A stretch of DNA of 64,000 nt, taken from Rhizobium sp. CCGE 510. Its GTDB lineage: Bacteria > Pseudomonadota > Alphaproteobacteria > Rhizobiales > Rhizobiaceae. The stretch spans positions 1-64,000 of the forward strand of contig NZ_AEYF01000013.1 of the NCBI RefSeq assembly GCF_000292525.1, written 5' to 3'. The notes under the pieces were generated by a model. That model had not been told where the DNA came from. It was given only the letters and a program-made list of their open reading frames with translations, and did not search any database. This document shows, piece after piece, positions 15,386 to 24,184 of this stretch. Every line of letters begins with the position of its first letter. Within the stretch, counting starts at the first letter, position 1. The position numbers and the translations under genes were made by a program.

Positions 15386-16264
15386 ATGACCGAAACGAAA
15401 TCCCCGGCTGATCTTGGTGAGGCGCCGTCTGATGACCCCAAGCCAGGCGCTGACGTTTCCTTTCCCTACGACAGGATGACCGTCGAGCAATTCCGAAGAC
15501 GCTTCCCCCGTGCCCGCTGGAGCGATTCCCGCAAGGCCTGGTTCGTTCCCGGCCGAACGGCTTCCCGACGCATCGGACGATGGCTTGCCGAGCTGGAGGC
15601 CGAAGCCGATGCCCATGCGGATGCCAAGGGACGCGACGCCTTTGTCTTCGATCCGATCGACAGTCCATATCTTCAGCTCGGCAAGGCTGGCTTTCGAATC
15701 CGCACGCCCTATTCGAAAACCGTCGTCGACGAGTTGCGTGAGGTGCCATTCTCCCGGTGGGACGGCGATCTCAAGATTTGGCACGTTCCCTTGCGATCCT
15801 ATGAGCAACTCAGGCGCCGATGGCCCGAGATCGAAGCGGCGGCCCGCAGAAACGAGCCGGAGGAGAGACGCCGTCGCGCCGAGGAGCGCAAGGGGACCGA
15901 GCTGGATCTCCGCAGCAGGCTCCGTTCCGCGGAACGTAAGCGCCGTCGTTATCCGCTTCCCGGCGACGACCTGCCTCCGATCGGGAGACCAGTCGCCATC
16001 TCCTATGGAATCGTCGTCTTCACCGAGATCACCGGCGAACTTGCCGACCCTGCCGTCGTGGCGGAATTCTATCCCGGCGGAGCCGATGATCAGGTCTGGG
16101 GATACTGGCGGGTGCCCACACTCGCAGAACTCGTCCGCACCTGGCCTGGAAAAACGCCTCCGGTTGAAGACGCCGCATGGTGGCTGCCGACGATCGAGGA
16201 ACTCAGGCCCGCCCGTCGCGCGGCAAGATCGCGTGAAGCCAAGCCCCGTGCGAAGACGCTGTGA
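15386..16264 (+). CDS. Protein with two HARP-like domains
   Basis: A 292-aa protein. Two similar segments, about residues 30-72 (MTVEQFRRRFPRARWSDSRK then AWFVP) and 107-150 (YSKTVVDELREVPFSRWDGD then LKIWHVPLRSYEQL), share the pattern hydrophobic-x3-F/L…W/D…K-x-W-x-VP. That resembles the HARP domain that precedes SNF2 ATPases of the SMARCAL1 type and binds forked DNA. No helicase domain is attached. The middle is very rich in Arg/Glu (about 155-190). The C-terminal third (about 205-270, Trp-rich) is unassigned. The family call is from pattern memory. Confidence 0.5.
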   Translation: MTETKSPADLGEAPSDDPKPGADVSFPYDRMTVEQFRRRFPRARWSDSRKAWFVPGRTASRRIGRWLAELEAEADAHADAKGRDAFVFDPIDSPYLQLGKAGFRIRTPYSKTVVDELREVPFSRWDGDLKIWHVPLRSYEQLRRRWPEIEAAARRNEPEERRRRAEERKGTELDLRSRLRSAERKRRRYPLPGDDLPPIGRPVAISYGIVVFTEITGELADPAVVAEFYPGGADDQVWGYWRVPTLAELVRTWPGKTPPVEDAAWWLPTIEELRPARRAARSREAKPRAKTL

Positions 16265-16288
16265 TCCGGAGAAGGACATTCGCGACTA

Positions 16289-16342
16289 AGCCTAAAGTCC
16301 GAGTGTCTTTGCTCAATGGAACAAGTTTCGGGGATGGCCATT
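16289..16342 (+). promoter_or_regulatory. Operator-like site G and EcfG-like promoter
   Basis: AGCCTAAAGTCC (16289-16300) ends 17 bp before GGAAC (16318-16322), the same gap as between site B and its GGAAC at 8309. A 16-bp spacer leads to CATT (16339-16342), three of four -10 bases. The ATG of the L,D-transpeptidase gene is only 8 bp downstream and lacks a ribosome site, so a leaderless transcript is possible. Confidence 0.4.
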
Positions 16343-16350
16343 TGTCGTTT

Positions 16351-17343
16351 ATGAAAACAGCCCTGTCGATATCGCTGCTCGCTTTGGTCATCTTCGTTGG
16401 TGATGCCGCCGCGGAGGAACTCAAACCTGATGACATCAACGCCGCTTCGATTTCGTCTATCGGAGCAAAGAAACAGCCCTCCGAAGATCCAGACCCGGCG
16501 ATCGTCCGACTTCAGGTGCTGCTCGACCGTGCCGGCGCATCTCCTGGCGTAATCGATGGCCTCGACGGGGAGAACGTCAACAAGGCCGTGGCCGGTTTCG
16601 AGGCTATGAACAAGCTCCCTGTCGATGGCAAGCCGGATCCGGATGTCGTTTCCCGCTTGGAAGGCAATAGCCCCATCGTTGCGAGCTATGTCGTCTCGCC
16701 AGAAGATACCAAGGGTCTCGTCGACCGGATACCCGAGGATTACGGCGAGAAGGCCAAGATGCGGAGCCTGGGATATACCAGCGTTGCAGAGAAGCTGTCC
16801 GAGCGGTTTCATATGGGTATCGATCTCGTCAACGCGCTCAACCCGGCTTCGCAGTTTGCTCCTGGCGACACTGTCTGGGTGGTGAACCCTGGTCCTTCAA
16901 GAGAAGGAAAGGTCAAGCGGATCGAGGCTGACAGGAAGACGGGGCAGGTGCTGGCCTATGCTGAAGATGGAGTGCTGCTTGCCGTCTATCCCGCGACGAT
17001 TGGAAGCGAAGACAATCCGGCGCCGTCGGGCAAGCACAAGGTCAAGGGCGTCGCCAGGATGCCGGTCTACCGCTATGACCCGAAGCTGAACTTCAAGCAG
17101 GGAAAGAACGACAAGGTCCTGACCATTCCAAAAGGACCAAACGGCCCGGTCGGCACCGTCTGGATCGACCTGACCGAGCCGACCTATGGCATCCATGGGA
17201 CACCCGAGCCGAAGCTCATCGACAAGGTTGGCTCGCATGGTTGCGTACGGTTGACGAACTGGGACGTGGAAGAGCTGGCCGGCATGGTTAAGCCGGGCGT
17301 CCTGGTGGACTTCGTCGATCGAAGTTCGGCCGCTCCGAAATGA
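16351..17343 (+). CDS. L,D-transpeptidase (YkuD domain)
   Basis: A 330-aa exported cell-wall enzyme that forms meso-DAP cross-links or attaches proteins to peptidoglycan. ATG 16351 begins a signal peptide (MKTALSISLLALVIFVGDAA). VRLQVLLDRAGASPGVIDGL starts a peptidoglycan-binding-like domain. A LysM-like stretch (FHMGIDLVNALNPASQFAPG) precedes the catalytic YkuD domain, whose active site reads YGIHGTPEPK and SHGCVRLTNWD (catalytic Cys). The longer in-frame start at 16261 overlaps the preceding gene and is rejected. Site G and an EcfG-like promoter suggest stress-controlled wall remodelling. Confidence 0.88.
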   Translation: MKTALSISLLALVIFVGDAAAEELKPDDINAASISSIGAKKQPSEDPDPAIVRLQVLLDRAGASPGVIDGLDGENVNKAVAGFEAMNKLPVDGKPDPDVVSRLEGNSPIVASYVVSPEDTKGLVDRIPEDYGEKAKMRSLGYTSVAEKLSERFHMGIDLVNALNPASQFAPGDTVWVVNPGPSREGKVKRIEADRKTGQVLAYAEDGVLLAVYPATIGSEDNPAPSGKHKVKGVARMPVYRYDPKLNFKQGKNDKVLTIPKGPNGPVGTVWIDLTEPTYGIHGTPEPKLIDKVGSHGCVRLTNWDVEELAGMVKPGVLVDFVDRSSAAPK

Positions 17344-17758
17344 GGGGAACACGGCGGTAGACCACTCTGTCCGGCATCCGCATCGAGTACTTCGAGCACC
17401 ATTGCACGGTTAGCCCGCCAGCCTGTCGATTAGTGCAAGAGTCCAAGACCGACATCCAGTTTTGCCACCATGTTGGCGGCGCTGCGAAACCTCTGGGTCG
17501 AGGGCGAGGCTCCGAGCATGGACTATCCCATCGGGGGAATCCGACGCCGGTGGGGCGCAATTGCCGTAACTCAATCTTCGCTCTGCCTGTCGCTGAAGCA
17601 GCCGGAGAGGCGGGTCATCGGAATACGGGCAGCGCTAAGGGCAACCAACACCAAGGTATAGCCGATACCAACGTGCAACTGTGGCGGTTGCAGAGATTTG
17701 ACATACTTACTCACACGCAGCCGGTTTTGACTGCGGTCGAGCAAAAAGGAGTCAACAG
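17344..17758. other. Intergenic stretch, 415 bp, no gene recognised
   Basis: Open frames exist on both strands but none has a ribosome site, a domain or a biased composition that I can support. TTGACA at 17699-17704 could be a -35 box for the PfpI gene, but no convincing -10 box follows at the right distance. Confidence 0.4.
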
Positions 17759-18466
17759 ATGAAGATCCTGATGGTGTTTACCTCGCACGACATTCTTGGC
17801 AATACCGGTCGAAAGACGGGTTTCTGGCTCGAGGAAGGCGCTGCACCCTATTATGTGTTTCGCGACGCCGGGGTCGAGCTCACACTGGCCTCGCCAAAGG
17901 GTGGTCAGCCGCCGGTCGATCCGAAGAGCGATCTGCCCGAAAACCAGACGGACGCCATGGGGCGTTTCAAACAGGATGCAGCGGCACAGAAAATTTTCGC
18001 CAGCACCTTGAAGCTAGCCGACATGCGCTCGGAAAATTTCGACGCAGTTTTCTACCCCGGCGGTCACGGGCCGATGTGGGATCTGGTCGACAATCCGGAT
18101 TCAATCTCTCTGATCGAGTCTTTCTATAATTCCGGCAAACCCGTTGCGGCCGTGTGCCACGCACCGGGCGTGTTGCATAGGGTCACATACAAGGGTGCGC
18201 CGATCGTCAAAGGAAAACGGGTCACCGGTTTCGCCAACAGCGAGGAGGAAGAAGTTCAGCTCACGCATGTCGTGCCGTTCCTCGTCGAAGATGAACTGAA
18301 GCGGCTCGGCGGATTGTATGAAAAAGCACCGAACTGGCAGAGCTTCGCCATCACCGACGGCCGGTTAATCACCGGACAGAACCCTGCCTCGTCGACGGCT
18401 GGGGCGGAGGCCCTGGTCAAACTCCTGTCCGCGACGCAGCTGGTGGCCGGCTCAAGTGCTGCGTGA
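17759..18466 (+). CDS. Type 1 glutamine amidotransferase-like protein (DJ-1/PfpI, Hsp31 type)
   Basis: A 235-aa member of the DJ-1/PfpI superfamily. The nucleophile elbow is PVAAVCHAPGVL (Cys near residue 137, followed by His). YPGGHGPMWDL holds the conserved Gly-Gly-His-Gly region, and FWLEEGAAPYY the Glu near residue 26. This pattern is that of Hsp31/YedU and related glyoxalase III or deglycase-like stress proteins. AAAAAGGAG precedes ATG 17759. It is the last plus-strand gene of the stress cluster; the exact activity (methylglyoxal dehydration or chaperone) is inferred from family. Confidence 0.85.
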   Translation: MKILMVFTSHDILGNTGRKTGFWLEEGAAPYYVFRDAGVELTLASPKGGQPPVDPKSDLPENQTDAMGRFKQDAAAQKIFASTLKLADMRSENFDAVFYPGGHGPMWDLVDNPDSISLIESFYNSGKPVAAVCHAPGVLHRVTYKGAPIVKGKRVTGFANSEEEEVQLTHVVPFLVEDELKRLGGLYEKAPNWQSFAITDGRLITGQNPASSTAGAEALVKLLSATQLVAGSSAA

Positions 18467-18505
18467 ATTGCCACTCGGGATGAGAAGCTGACAAGGCCAA
18501 GCAAG

Positions 18506-18534
18506 CGTGGTCGCAGCGTTATTCTGCGACCACG
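18506..18534. terminator. Strong hairpin between convergent genes
   Basis: An 11-bp perfect stem (18506-18516 with 18524-18534) and a 7-nt loop lie between the stops of the PfpI-type gene and phhA. No T run follows on either strand, so it is a terminator-like structure of moderate support. Confidence 0.4.
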
Positions 18535-18588
18535 AGAACGCAAGTGGACTGGGTGCGCGGCAGTTGAACGCCGCCCTATCTCAGCCGG

Positions 18589-19380
18589 TCACGAAGCCTT
18601 GGCTTCGAAAGCGGGAGCGAAATCACCGAGCGATTTCGCCTTGAGGATCGTGGCCTCGATATCCTGATCCACGATCGCTTCGAGATCGGCAAAGCTGTCG
18701 ATGACGTAGTAGATCGGCTGGAGGATATCGATGCGGTAGGGCGTCCTCAACACGCTCAGCAGATCGAACGGCCGAAATTCGCACGCCGTGCCCTGCGTTG
18801 CCGCCTTCGCCTCGCTTGGCGATGAGACGATGCCGGCGCCGAAGCAGCGGCGGCCCTGCGGCGTGTTGATCAGGCCGAATTCGACGGTGAACCAGAAGAT
18901 TCGGAACAGATGCCAGGAATAACCTTTGCCGAGGCGGACGGCGGTTTCGCCGAAATGCCGGACGAAATTGGCATAACTCTGGTTGGTCAGTAGCGGGCAG
19001 TGGCCGAAGACCTCGTGGAACAGGTCCGGTTCCTCGATATAGTCGATATGCTCGCGGCGGCGCAAAAAGGTTGCAAGCGGGAATTTGCCTTGCGACAGAA
19101 GCTCGTAAAAGCGCGAGGGCGGAATGAGCGCCGGCACGCCCTCGACGCCGAAGCCGGTGGTCTCGTTAAGGCGTCTGTTCACATCGAGAAGCTGCGGCAC
19201 CTTCTCCGGTTTGAGCCCGAGTAGGGTGACGCCGTCAAGGTATTCGCGGCAGGCGGTACCGGCCAGCATCTTCATCTGCCGCCGATAGAGTTCGCCCCAG
19301 ATCGCGTCTTCCTCGGGACTATAGTCATAGAGGCCGTCCGGGCCGGGCAATTTGGCGGTGTAACTGCTTTCCTTGGGCAT
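18589..19380 (-). CDS. phhA: Phenylalanine 4-monooxygenase
   Basis: A 263-aa pterin-dependent aromatic amino-acid hydroxylase that converts phenylalanine to tyrosine in the cytoplasm with Fe(II), O2 and tetrahydropterin. EPDLFHEVFGHCPLLTNQSY holds the two iron His ligands and FWFTVEFGLI the Glu. Length matches the single-domain bacterial enzyme. ATG 19380 (MPKESSYTAK) has GGGAGG eight bases upstream, which decides the start over a much longer open frame. It diverges from an Lrp/AsnC regulator 124 bp away and feeds the tyrosine degradation genes at 20.6-24.8 kb. Confidence 0.93.
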   Translation of the reverse strand: MPKESSYTAKLPGPDGLYDYSPEEDAIWGELYRRQMKMLAGTACREYLDGVTLLGLKPEKVPQLLDVNRRLNETTGFGVEGVPALIPPSRFYELLSQGKFPLATFLRRREHIDYIEEPDLFHEVFGHCPLLTNQSYANFVRHFGETAVRLGKGYSWHLFRIFWFTVEFGLINTPQGRRCFGAGIVSSPSEAKAATQGTACEFRPFDLLSVLRTPYRIDILQPIYYVIDSFADLEAIVDQDIEATILKAKSLGDFAPAFEAKAS

Positions 19381-19504
19381 AGGCTGTTCCTCCCGGAGCA
19401 TGACGATATTGCTGCCATTATCCTCCAGCTTTTTCGGATTTTCTTTTCTTTCCTGCTGGCTTTGGTCATGATGATGGGAAGTCTTCCCGGAGCGGGGGTC
19501 AAAA

Positions 19505-19969
19505 ATGAAAGAAACTGGGAATTTTCGCCGGACGCTTCTGCAGCTTATCCAGGCCGACGGCAGCCTTTCGCTGGCTGACCTGGCTGAGAAGGCCGGCATG
19601 TCGCAGAGTTCGGCCTGGCGGAAGATCCAGGAACTGGAAGCCGACGGCGTCATCCGCAAGCGCGTGACGCTGCTCGACCCCGGCAAACTCGATCTCAAAC
19701 TCTGCGTCATTGCCCATGTGACGCTGGAGGATCACCACGAAGAAGCGGTCGCCTCTTTTGCGTCGGTGGTGTTGGAGCGGCCGGAGATCATGGAATGCTA
19801 CGCGTTGTCAGGCGCTTTCGATTACATGCTGAAGATCCGGGCGCGGGACGTGGAAAGCTACGAAGCTTTCATGACGCGCTATCTCATGCGCAACCCGCAT
19901 GTGCGCACGGTGGTCTCGAGCTTCGTGCTGCGCGAGCTGAAATTTTCGACCGAGCTGCCGCTTTGGTGA
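19505..19969 (+). CDS. Lrp/AsnC family regulator, likely controls phhA
   Basis: A 154-aa regulator. The N-terminal winged helix includes LIQADGSLSLADLAEKAGMS then QSSAWRKIQELEADGVI. The C-terminal RAM domain (ligand sensing, oligomerisation) includes ECYALSGAFDYMLKIRARDV. It is divergent from phhA with a shared 124-bp control region, the classical arrangement of an Lrp-type activator and its target. The ligand would most likely be phenylalanine or tyrosine (inference). Confidence 0.88.
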   Translation: MKETGNFRRTLLQLIQADGSLSLADLAEKAGMSQSSAWRKIQELEADGVIRKRVTLLDPGKLDLKLCVIAHVTLEDHHEEAVASFASVVLERPEIMECYALSGAFDYMLKIRARDVESYEAFMTRYLMRNPHVRTVVSSFVLRELKFSTELPLW

Positions 19970-19979
19970 CAATGCGAGG

Positions 19980-20480
19980 TCATCGCGCGCTGTCGCCGTG
20001 CCCGCTGCCCGGCATGCGCACCGGAAAGCCCTCGAAGGTCTTCAGCGTGTCGAGCACGATCGAGGTTTTCACGTGCTGCACCGACTCGTGCGGCAACAAA
20101 ACGTCGTTGACGAATTTAGAGAGGTCGGCGAGCCCGCGGGTCGCCACCTTCAGGTGATAATCCATCTCCCCGGTCAAAGCATAGGCTTCGAGAACCTCCG
20201 GCAGTCCGTTGATCAGCTGGGAGAAACGCTGCGCATTGTCTCTATTGTGGGTGGCCAGGGTCACGGAAATGACCACCAGCATATCCAGGCCGAGTTTTTC
20301 CCGATCGAGATAGGCCCGGTAGCTGCGGATGTAGCCCTCGGTCTCCAGCCTTGTCCGCCGGCGCGAGCATTGCGACGGTGAAAGCGCGATCCGCTCTCCC
20401 AGCTCGTTATTCGTCAGCCTGCCGTCTTTTTGCAGTTCCTGCAGCAGGCGTAGATCCAATTTGTCGAGCTGTTCATCCAT
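19980..20480 (-). CDS. Lrp/AsnC family regulator, likely controls hppD
   Basis: A 166-aa Lrp-type protein. The HTH starts LDLRLLQELQKDGRLTNNEL and continues RIALSPSQCSRRRTRLETEG. The RAM domain contains EVLEAYALTGEMDYHLKVAT. It is divergent from hppD (129-bp shared region) and convergent with the phhA-side Lrp gene. HTH sequence SPSQCSRR differs from MSQSSAWR of its neighbour, so the two paralogues probably read different sites. Confidence 0.88.
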   Translation of the reverse strand: MDEQLDKLDLRLLQELQKDGRLTNNELGERIALSPSQCSRRRTRLETEGYIRSYRAYLDREKLGLDMLVVISVTLATHNRDNAQRFSQLINGLPEVLEAYALTGEMDYHLKVATRGLADLSKFVNDVLLPHESVQHVKTSIVLDTLKTFEGFPVRMPGSGHGDSAR

Positions 20481-20609
20481 TGCACGAAATCCTAAAAATA
20501 CTCACGAACTGTGCACAATATCGTCTTGCGACATGAAGAATGCAAGGATTTTGCGCGGGTTTTGGGCCACACTTTGCGCAGTCAAACTCTATCTGGTCAG
20601 GAGGAGAAA

Positions 20610-21719
20610 ATGGGTCCTTTCCCGCACGACGCGCCGCCATCCGAAATCACCGCCGACAACCCGGCCGGCACCGACGGCTTCGAATTTGTCGAGTTCGCGC
20701 ATCTCGAACCTGAGAAGCTCAGCGAGCTCTTCACACGCATGGGCTATGTTGCGGTCGCCAGGCACAAGGTGAAAGACATCACCGTCTGGCGCCAGGGCGA
20801 CATCAACTATGTCGTGAATGCCGAACCCGGTACGCATGCCGCTCGCTTCGTCGCAAAGCACGGTCCCTGCGCCGCGTCGATGGCCTGGCGTGTCGTCGAC
20901 GCTAAACACGCTTTCGACCATGCGGTGTCGAAAGGCGCCACTCCCTATGAAGGTGATGACAAGCTGCTCGACGTCCCGGCCATTACAGGCATTGGCGGCT
21001 CGCTGCTCTATTTCGTCGAGACCTATGGGGCAAAAGGATCGGCTTACGATGCCGAATTCGATTGGCTTGCCGAGCGCAACCCGCAGCCTGAGGGGATCGG
21101 TTTCTATTATCTCGACCATCTGACCCACAACGTCTTCCGCGGCAACATGGACAAGTGGTGGGCTTTTTACCGCAACCTGTTCAATTTCAAGCAGATCCAC
21201 TTCTTCGATATTGACGGCCGCATCACCGGTCTGGTCAGCCGCGCCATCACCTCTCCTTGCGGCAAGATCCGCATTCCGCTGAACGAATCGAAGGACGACA
21301 CCAGCCAGATCGAGGAATATCTGAAGAAGTACCGGGGCGAAGGCATCCAGCACATCGCCGTCGGCACCGAGGATATTTATGGGGCCACCGACCGGCTTGC
21401 CGACAACGGCCTGCGCTTCATGCCGGGTCCGCCGGAGACCTATTACGACATGTCCTATGAACGGGTGAACGGCCATAGCGAACCGATCGAGCGCATGAAG
21501 AAGCACGGCATCCTCATCGACGGTGAAGGCGTGGTGAATGGCGGCATGACGAAAATCCTGCTGCAGATCTTCTCCAAGACCGTCATCGGCCCGATCTTCT
21601 TCGAATTCATCCAGCGCAAGGGCGACGAGGGTTTTGGCGAAGGCAATTTTCGCGCTCTCTTCGAGTCGATCGAGGCCGATCAGATCAAGCGTGGTGTCAT
21701 CGGGACGGCAGCGGAGTAA
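20610..21719 (+). CDS. hppD: 4-hydroxyphenylpyruvate dioxygenase
   Basis: A 369-aa Fe(II) dioxygenase that turns 4-hydroxyphenylpyruvate into homogentisate. The iron ligands sit in [11 protein letters not shown] (His), [12 protein letters not shown] (His) and [18 protein letters not shown] (Glu at FFEF). The vicinal-oxygen-chelate layout and length are typical of bacterial HppD. ATG 20610 follows CAGGAGGAGAAA; the longer in-frame start at 20511 overlaps the promoter region. First gene of the run hppD-hmgA-fahA-maiA. Confidence 0.94.
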   Translation: MGPFPHDAPPSEITADNPAGTDGFEFVEFAHLEPEKLSELFTRMGYVAVARHKVKDITVWRQGDINYVVNAEPGTHAARFVAKHGPCAASMAWRVVDAKHAFDHAVSKGATPYEGDDKLLDVPAITGIGGSLLYFVETYGAKGSAYDAEFDWLAERNPQPEGIGFYYLDHLTHNVFRGNMDKWWAFYRNLFNFKQIHFFDIDGRITGLVSRAITSPCGKIRIPLNESKDDTSQIEEYLKKYRGEGIQHIAVGTEDIYGATDRLADNGLRFMPGPPETYYDMSYERVNGHSEPIERMKKHGILIDGEGVVNGGMTKILLQIFSKTVIGPIFFEFIQRKGDEGFGEGNFRALFESIEADQIKRGVIGTAAE

Positions 21720-21761
21720 ACTCTCCCGCGCGTCTGAAAGACGCACGGCGGAGGGGAGAGT
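21719..21761. repeat. Palindromic element between hppD and hmgA
   Basis: An outer inverted repeat (AACTCTCC … GGAGAGTT) encloses an inner stem GCGTC-TGAAA-GACGC. The inner core resembles the element at 58266-58307. It may cause partial termination or stabilise the hppD message. The hmgA ribosome site (GGGAGGAG) lies just after it. Confidence 0.55.
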
Positions 21762-21778
21762 TACGGGAGGAGATAAGT

Positions 21779-23140
21779 ATGGACCAGACATCGATCCAGA
21801 CGGTCGACGGTGAAGCCGCGGCGGCTGTCAGGCTGAATTACATGCCGGGTTTCGGCAACGACTTTGAGACCGAGTCGCTTCCCGGCGCCTTGCCGCAGGG
21901 CCAGAACAGCCCGCAGAAATGCAATTATGGTCTCTATGCCGAGCAGCTTTCCGGCTCGCCCTTCACCGCGCCGCGCGGCACGAACGAAAGGTCCTGGCTT
22001 TACCGCATTCGCCCGAGCGTGCGTCACACTCGCCGCTTCTCCAACATCTCCTATCCGCTCTGGAAGACCGCGCCCTGCCTCGACGAACATTCGCTTCCCC
22101 TCGGCCAGCTTCGCTGGGATCCGATCCCCGCACCCGAGGAGAGGCTGACTTTTCTGCAAGGGGTGCGGACCATCACCACGGCGGGCGATGCCGCCACCCA
22201 GGTCGGCATGTCAGCGCATGCCTACCTCTTCAACGAGGACATGGTCGACGATTACTTCTTCAATGCCGACGGCGAACTGCTGATCGTGCCGCAGCTCGGC
22301 GCCATCAGGGTGTTCACCGAAATGGGCATCATGGATGTCGAGCCCCTGGAGATATGCCTCATCCCCCGCGGCATGATGTTCAAAATCCTCAGGACCGGCG
22401 AGCAGACGGTCTGGCGCGGCTACATCTGCGAAAATTACGGCGCCAAATTCACGCTGCCGGACCGCGGACCGATCGGCGCCAACTGCCTGGCAAATCCGCG
22501 CGACTTCAAGACACCCGTTGCCGCTTTCGAGGACAAGGAAACGCCGTGCCGTGTTCATGTGAAGTGGTGCGGAAAATTCTATGTCACTGATATCGGTCAT
22601 TCGCCGCTCGATGTGGTGGCCTGGCACGGCAACTACGCCCCGTTCAAATATGACCTCAGGACGTTTTCTCCGGTGGGCGCCATCCGCTTCGATCATCCCG
22701 ATCCGTCGATTTTCTCGGTGCTGACGGCGCCGACCGAAGATGCAGGCACGGCGAATGTCGATTTCGTGATCTTTCCGCCGCGTTGGCTGGTCGCCGAGCA
22801 CACGTTCCGACCGCCCTGGTACCACCGCAACATCATGAGCGAGTTCATGGGCCTGATCCATGGCCAGTATGACGCCAAGGAGGAGGGTTTCGTGCCGGGC
22901 GGCATGAGCCTGCACAACATGATGCTTCCCCATGGGCCGGACGCGCTTGCCTTCGAAAAGGCATCCAATACCGAGCTCAAACCCGTCAAGCTCGATCACA
23001 CCATGGCCTTCATGTTCGAGACCCGATACCCGCAGCAGCTGACGAAATACGCAGCCGAGCTGGAAACCCTGCAGGACGATTACCTCGAGTGCTGGGACGG
23101 CCTGGAACGCAAGTTCGACGGAACCCCCGGTATCAAGTGA
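21779..23140 (+). CDS. hmgA: Homogentisate 1,2-dioxygenase
   Basis: A 453-aa Fe(II) ring-cleaving dioxygenase producing maleylacetoacetate from homogentisate. The family N-terminus [19 protein letters not shown] is intact, and the iron-ligand region [17 protein letters not shown] then [15 protein letters not shown] is complete. GGGAGGAGATAAGT precedes ATG 21779. It lies 59 bp after hppD and 18 bp before fahA. Confidence 0.95.
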   Translation: MDQTSIQTVDGEAAAAVRLNYMPGFGNDFETESLPGALPQGQNSPQKCNYGLYAEQLSGSPFTAPRGTNERSWLYRIRPSVRHTRRFSNISYPLWKTAPCLDEHSLPLGQLRWDPIPAPEERLTFLQGVRTITTAGDAATQVGMSAHAYLFNEDMVDDYFFNADGELLIVPQLGAIRVFTEMGIMDVEPLEICLIPRGMMFKILRTGEQTVWRGYICENYGAKFTLPDRGPIGANCLANPRDFKTPVAAFEDKETPCRVHVKWCGKFYVTDIGHSPLDVVAWHGNYAPFKYDLRTFSPVGAIRFDHPDPSIFSVLTAPTEDAGTANVDFVIFPPRWLVAEHTFRPPWYHRNIMSEFMGLIHGQYDAKEEGFVPGGMSLHNMMLPHGPDALAFEKASNTELKPVKLDHTMAFMFETRYPQQLTKYAAELETLQDDYLECWDGLERKFDGTPGIK

Positions 23141-23158
23141 TAGCATCGGAATTGGCAC

Positions 23159-24184
23159 ATGAAACTTGCGACCTTGAAGGACTCCACCAGGGACGGCCGC
23201 CTTGTCGTCGTTTCCCGCGACCTCACCCGCTGCTCCGAAGTTGGCCATATCGCCCGGACGCTGCAGGTAGCCCTCGACGACTGGGAGCATGTCGCGCCGA
23301 GACTCCGGCTGATTGCCGAAGGCATCGAGACCGGCGCCCAGCCGACACTGCGTTTTCATGAGCATGACGCTACGTCACCTCTGCCGCGGGCCTATCAATG
23401 GGCCGATGGTTCCGCTTACGTCAACCATGTCGAACTGGTGCGCAAGGCGCGCGGCGCCGAGATGCCGGCAAGCTTCTGGACCGATCCGCTGATCTATCAA
23501 GGCGGCTCGGACAGTTTCCTCGCGCCGCGCGACCCGATCGTGATGGCCGACGAGGCCTATGGGATCGACATGGAGGGCGAGGTCGCCGTCATCACCGGCG
23601 ACGTTGCAATGGGCTCAAGTCCGGAAGCGGCGCGCGAGGCCATCCGCCTGGTGGTGCTCGTCAACGACGTGTCGCTGCGCGGCCTGATTCCCGGCGAGCT
23701 GGCCAAGGGGTTCGGCTTCTTCCAGTCAAAGCCGGCTTCGGTATTTTCGCCGGTCGCGGTCACCCCCGACGAGCTCGGAGACGCCTGGGATGGCGTCAAG
23801 CTACATCTGCCGCTGCACGTCAGCCTGAATGGCAGGCCGTTCGGAAAGGCCAATGCCGGCGTGGATATGACGTTCGATTTCGGCCAGCTGATCGCCCATG
23901 CCGCCAAAACCCGCCATCTCGTGGCCGGAACGATCATCGGCTCGGGAACGGTTTCCAACAAGCGGGACGGCGGCCCGGGCAAGCCGGTCGAAGACGGAGG
24001 CGACGGCTACTCCTGCATCGCCGAAATCCGGATGATCGAGACGATCGAAACCGGCGCGCCGAAGACCCCCTTCATGCGGTTCGGCGATCAGGTCCGCATC
24101 GAGATGAAGGACCGTGCCGGCCATTCGATCTTCGGGGCAATCGAGCAGACCGTCGAACACTATGGGGAAGAGGGGCCGCAATGA
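23159..24184 (+). CDS. fahA: Fumarylacetoacetase (FAA hydrolase family)
   Basis: A 341-aa hydrolase that splits fumarylacetoacetate into fumarate and acetoacetate. DMEGEVAVITGDV holds the metal-binding acidic residues, and VAGTIIGSGTVSNKR the oxyanion/lid region of the family. Shorter than the roughly 420-aa animal enzyme but normal for proteobacteria. The stop TGA overlaps the ATG of maiA (ATGA), so the two are translationally coupled. Confidence 0.93.
   Translation: MKLATLKDSTRDGRLVVVSRDLTRCSEVGHIARTLQVALDDWEHVAPRLRLIAEGIETGAQPTLRFHEHDATSPLPRAYQWADGSAYVNHVELVRKARGAEMPASFWTDPLIYQGGSDSFLAPRDPIVMADEAYGIDMEGEVAVITGDVAMGSSPEAAREAIRLVVLVNDVSLRGLIPGELAKGFGFFQSKPASVFSPVAVTPDELGDAWDGVKLHLPLHVSLNGRPFGKANAGVDMTFDFGQLIAHAAKTRHLVAGTIIGSGTVSNKRDGGPGKPVEDGGDGYSCIAEIRMIETIETGAPKTPFMRFGDQVRIEMKDRAGHSIFGAIEQTVEHYGEEGPQ

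Noticed and set aside
17433-17762. 109-codon frame before the PfpI gene
   Set aside because: No ribosome site, mixed low-information composition, and it overlaps the start of the real gene.
20589-21791. A 400-codon minus-strand frame over hppD
   Set aside because: Antisense shadow of a clear dioxygenase gene.
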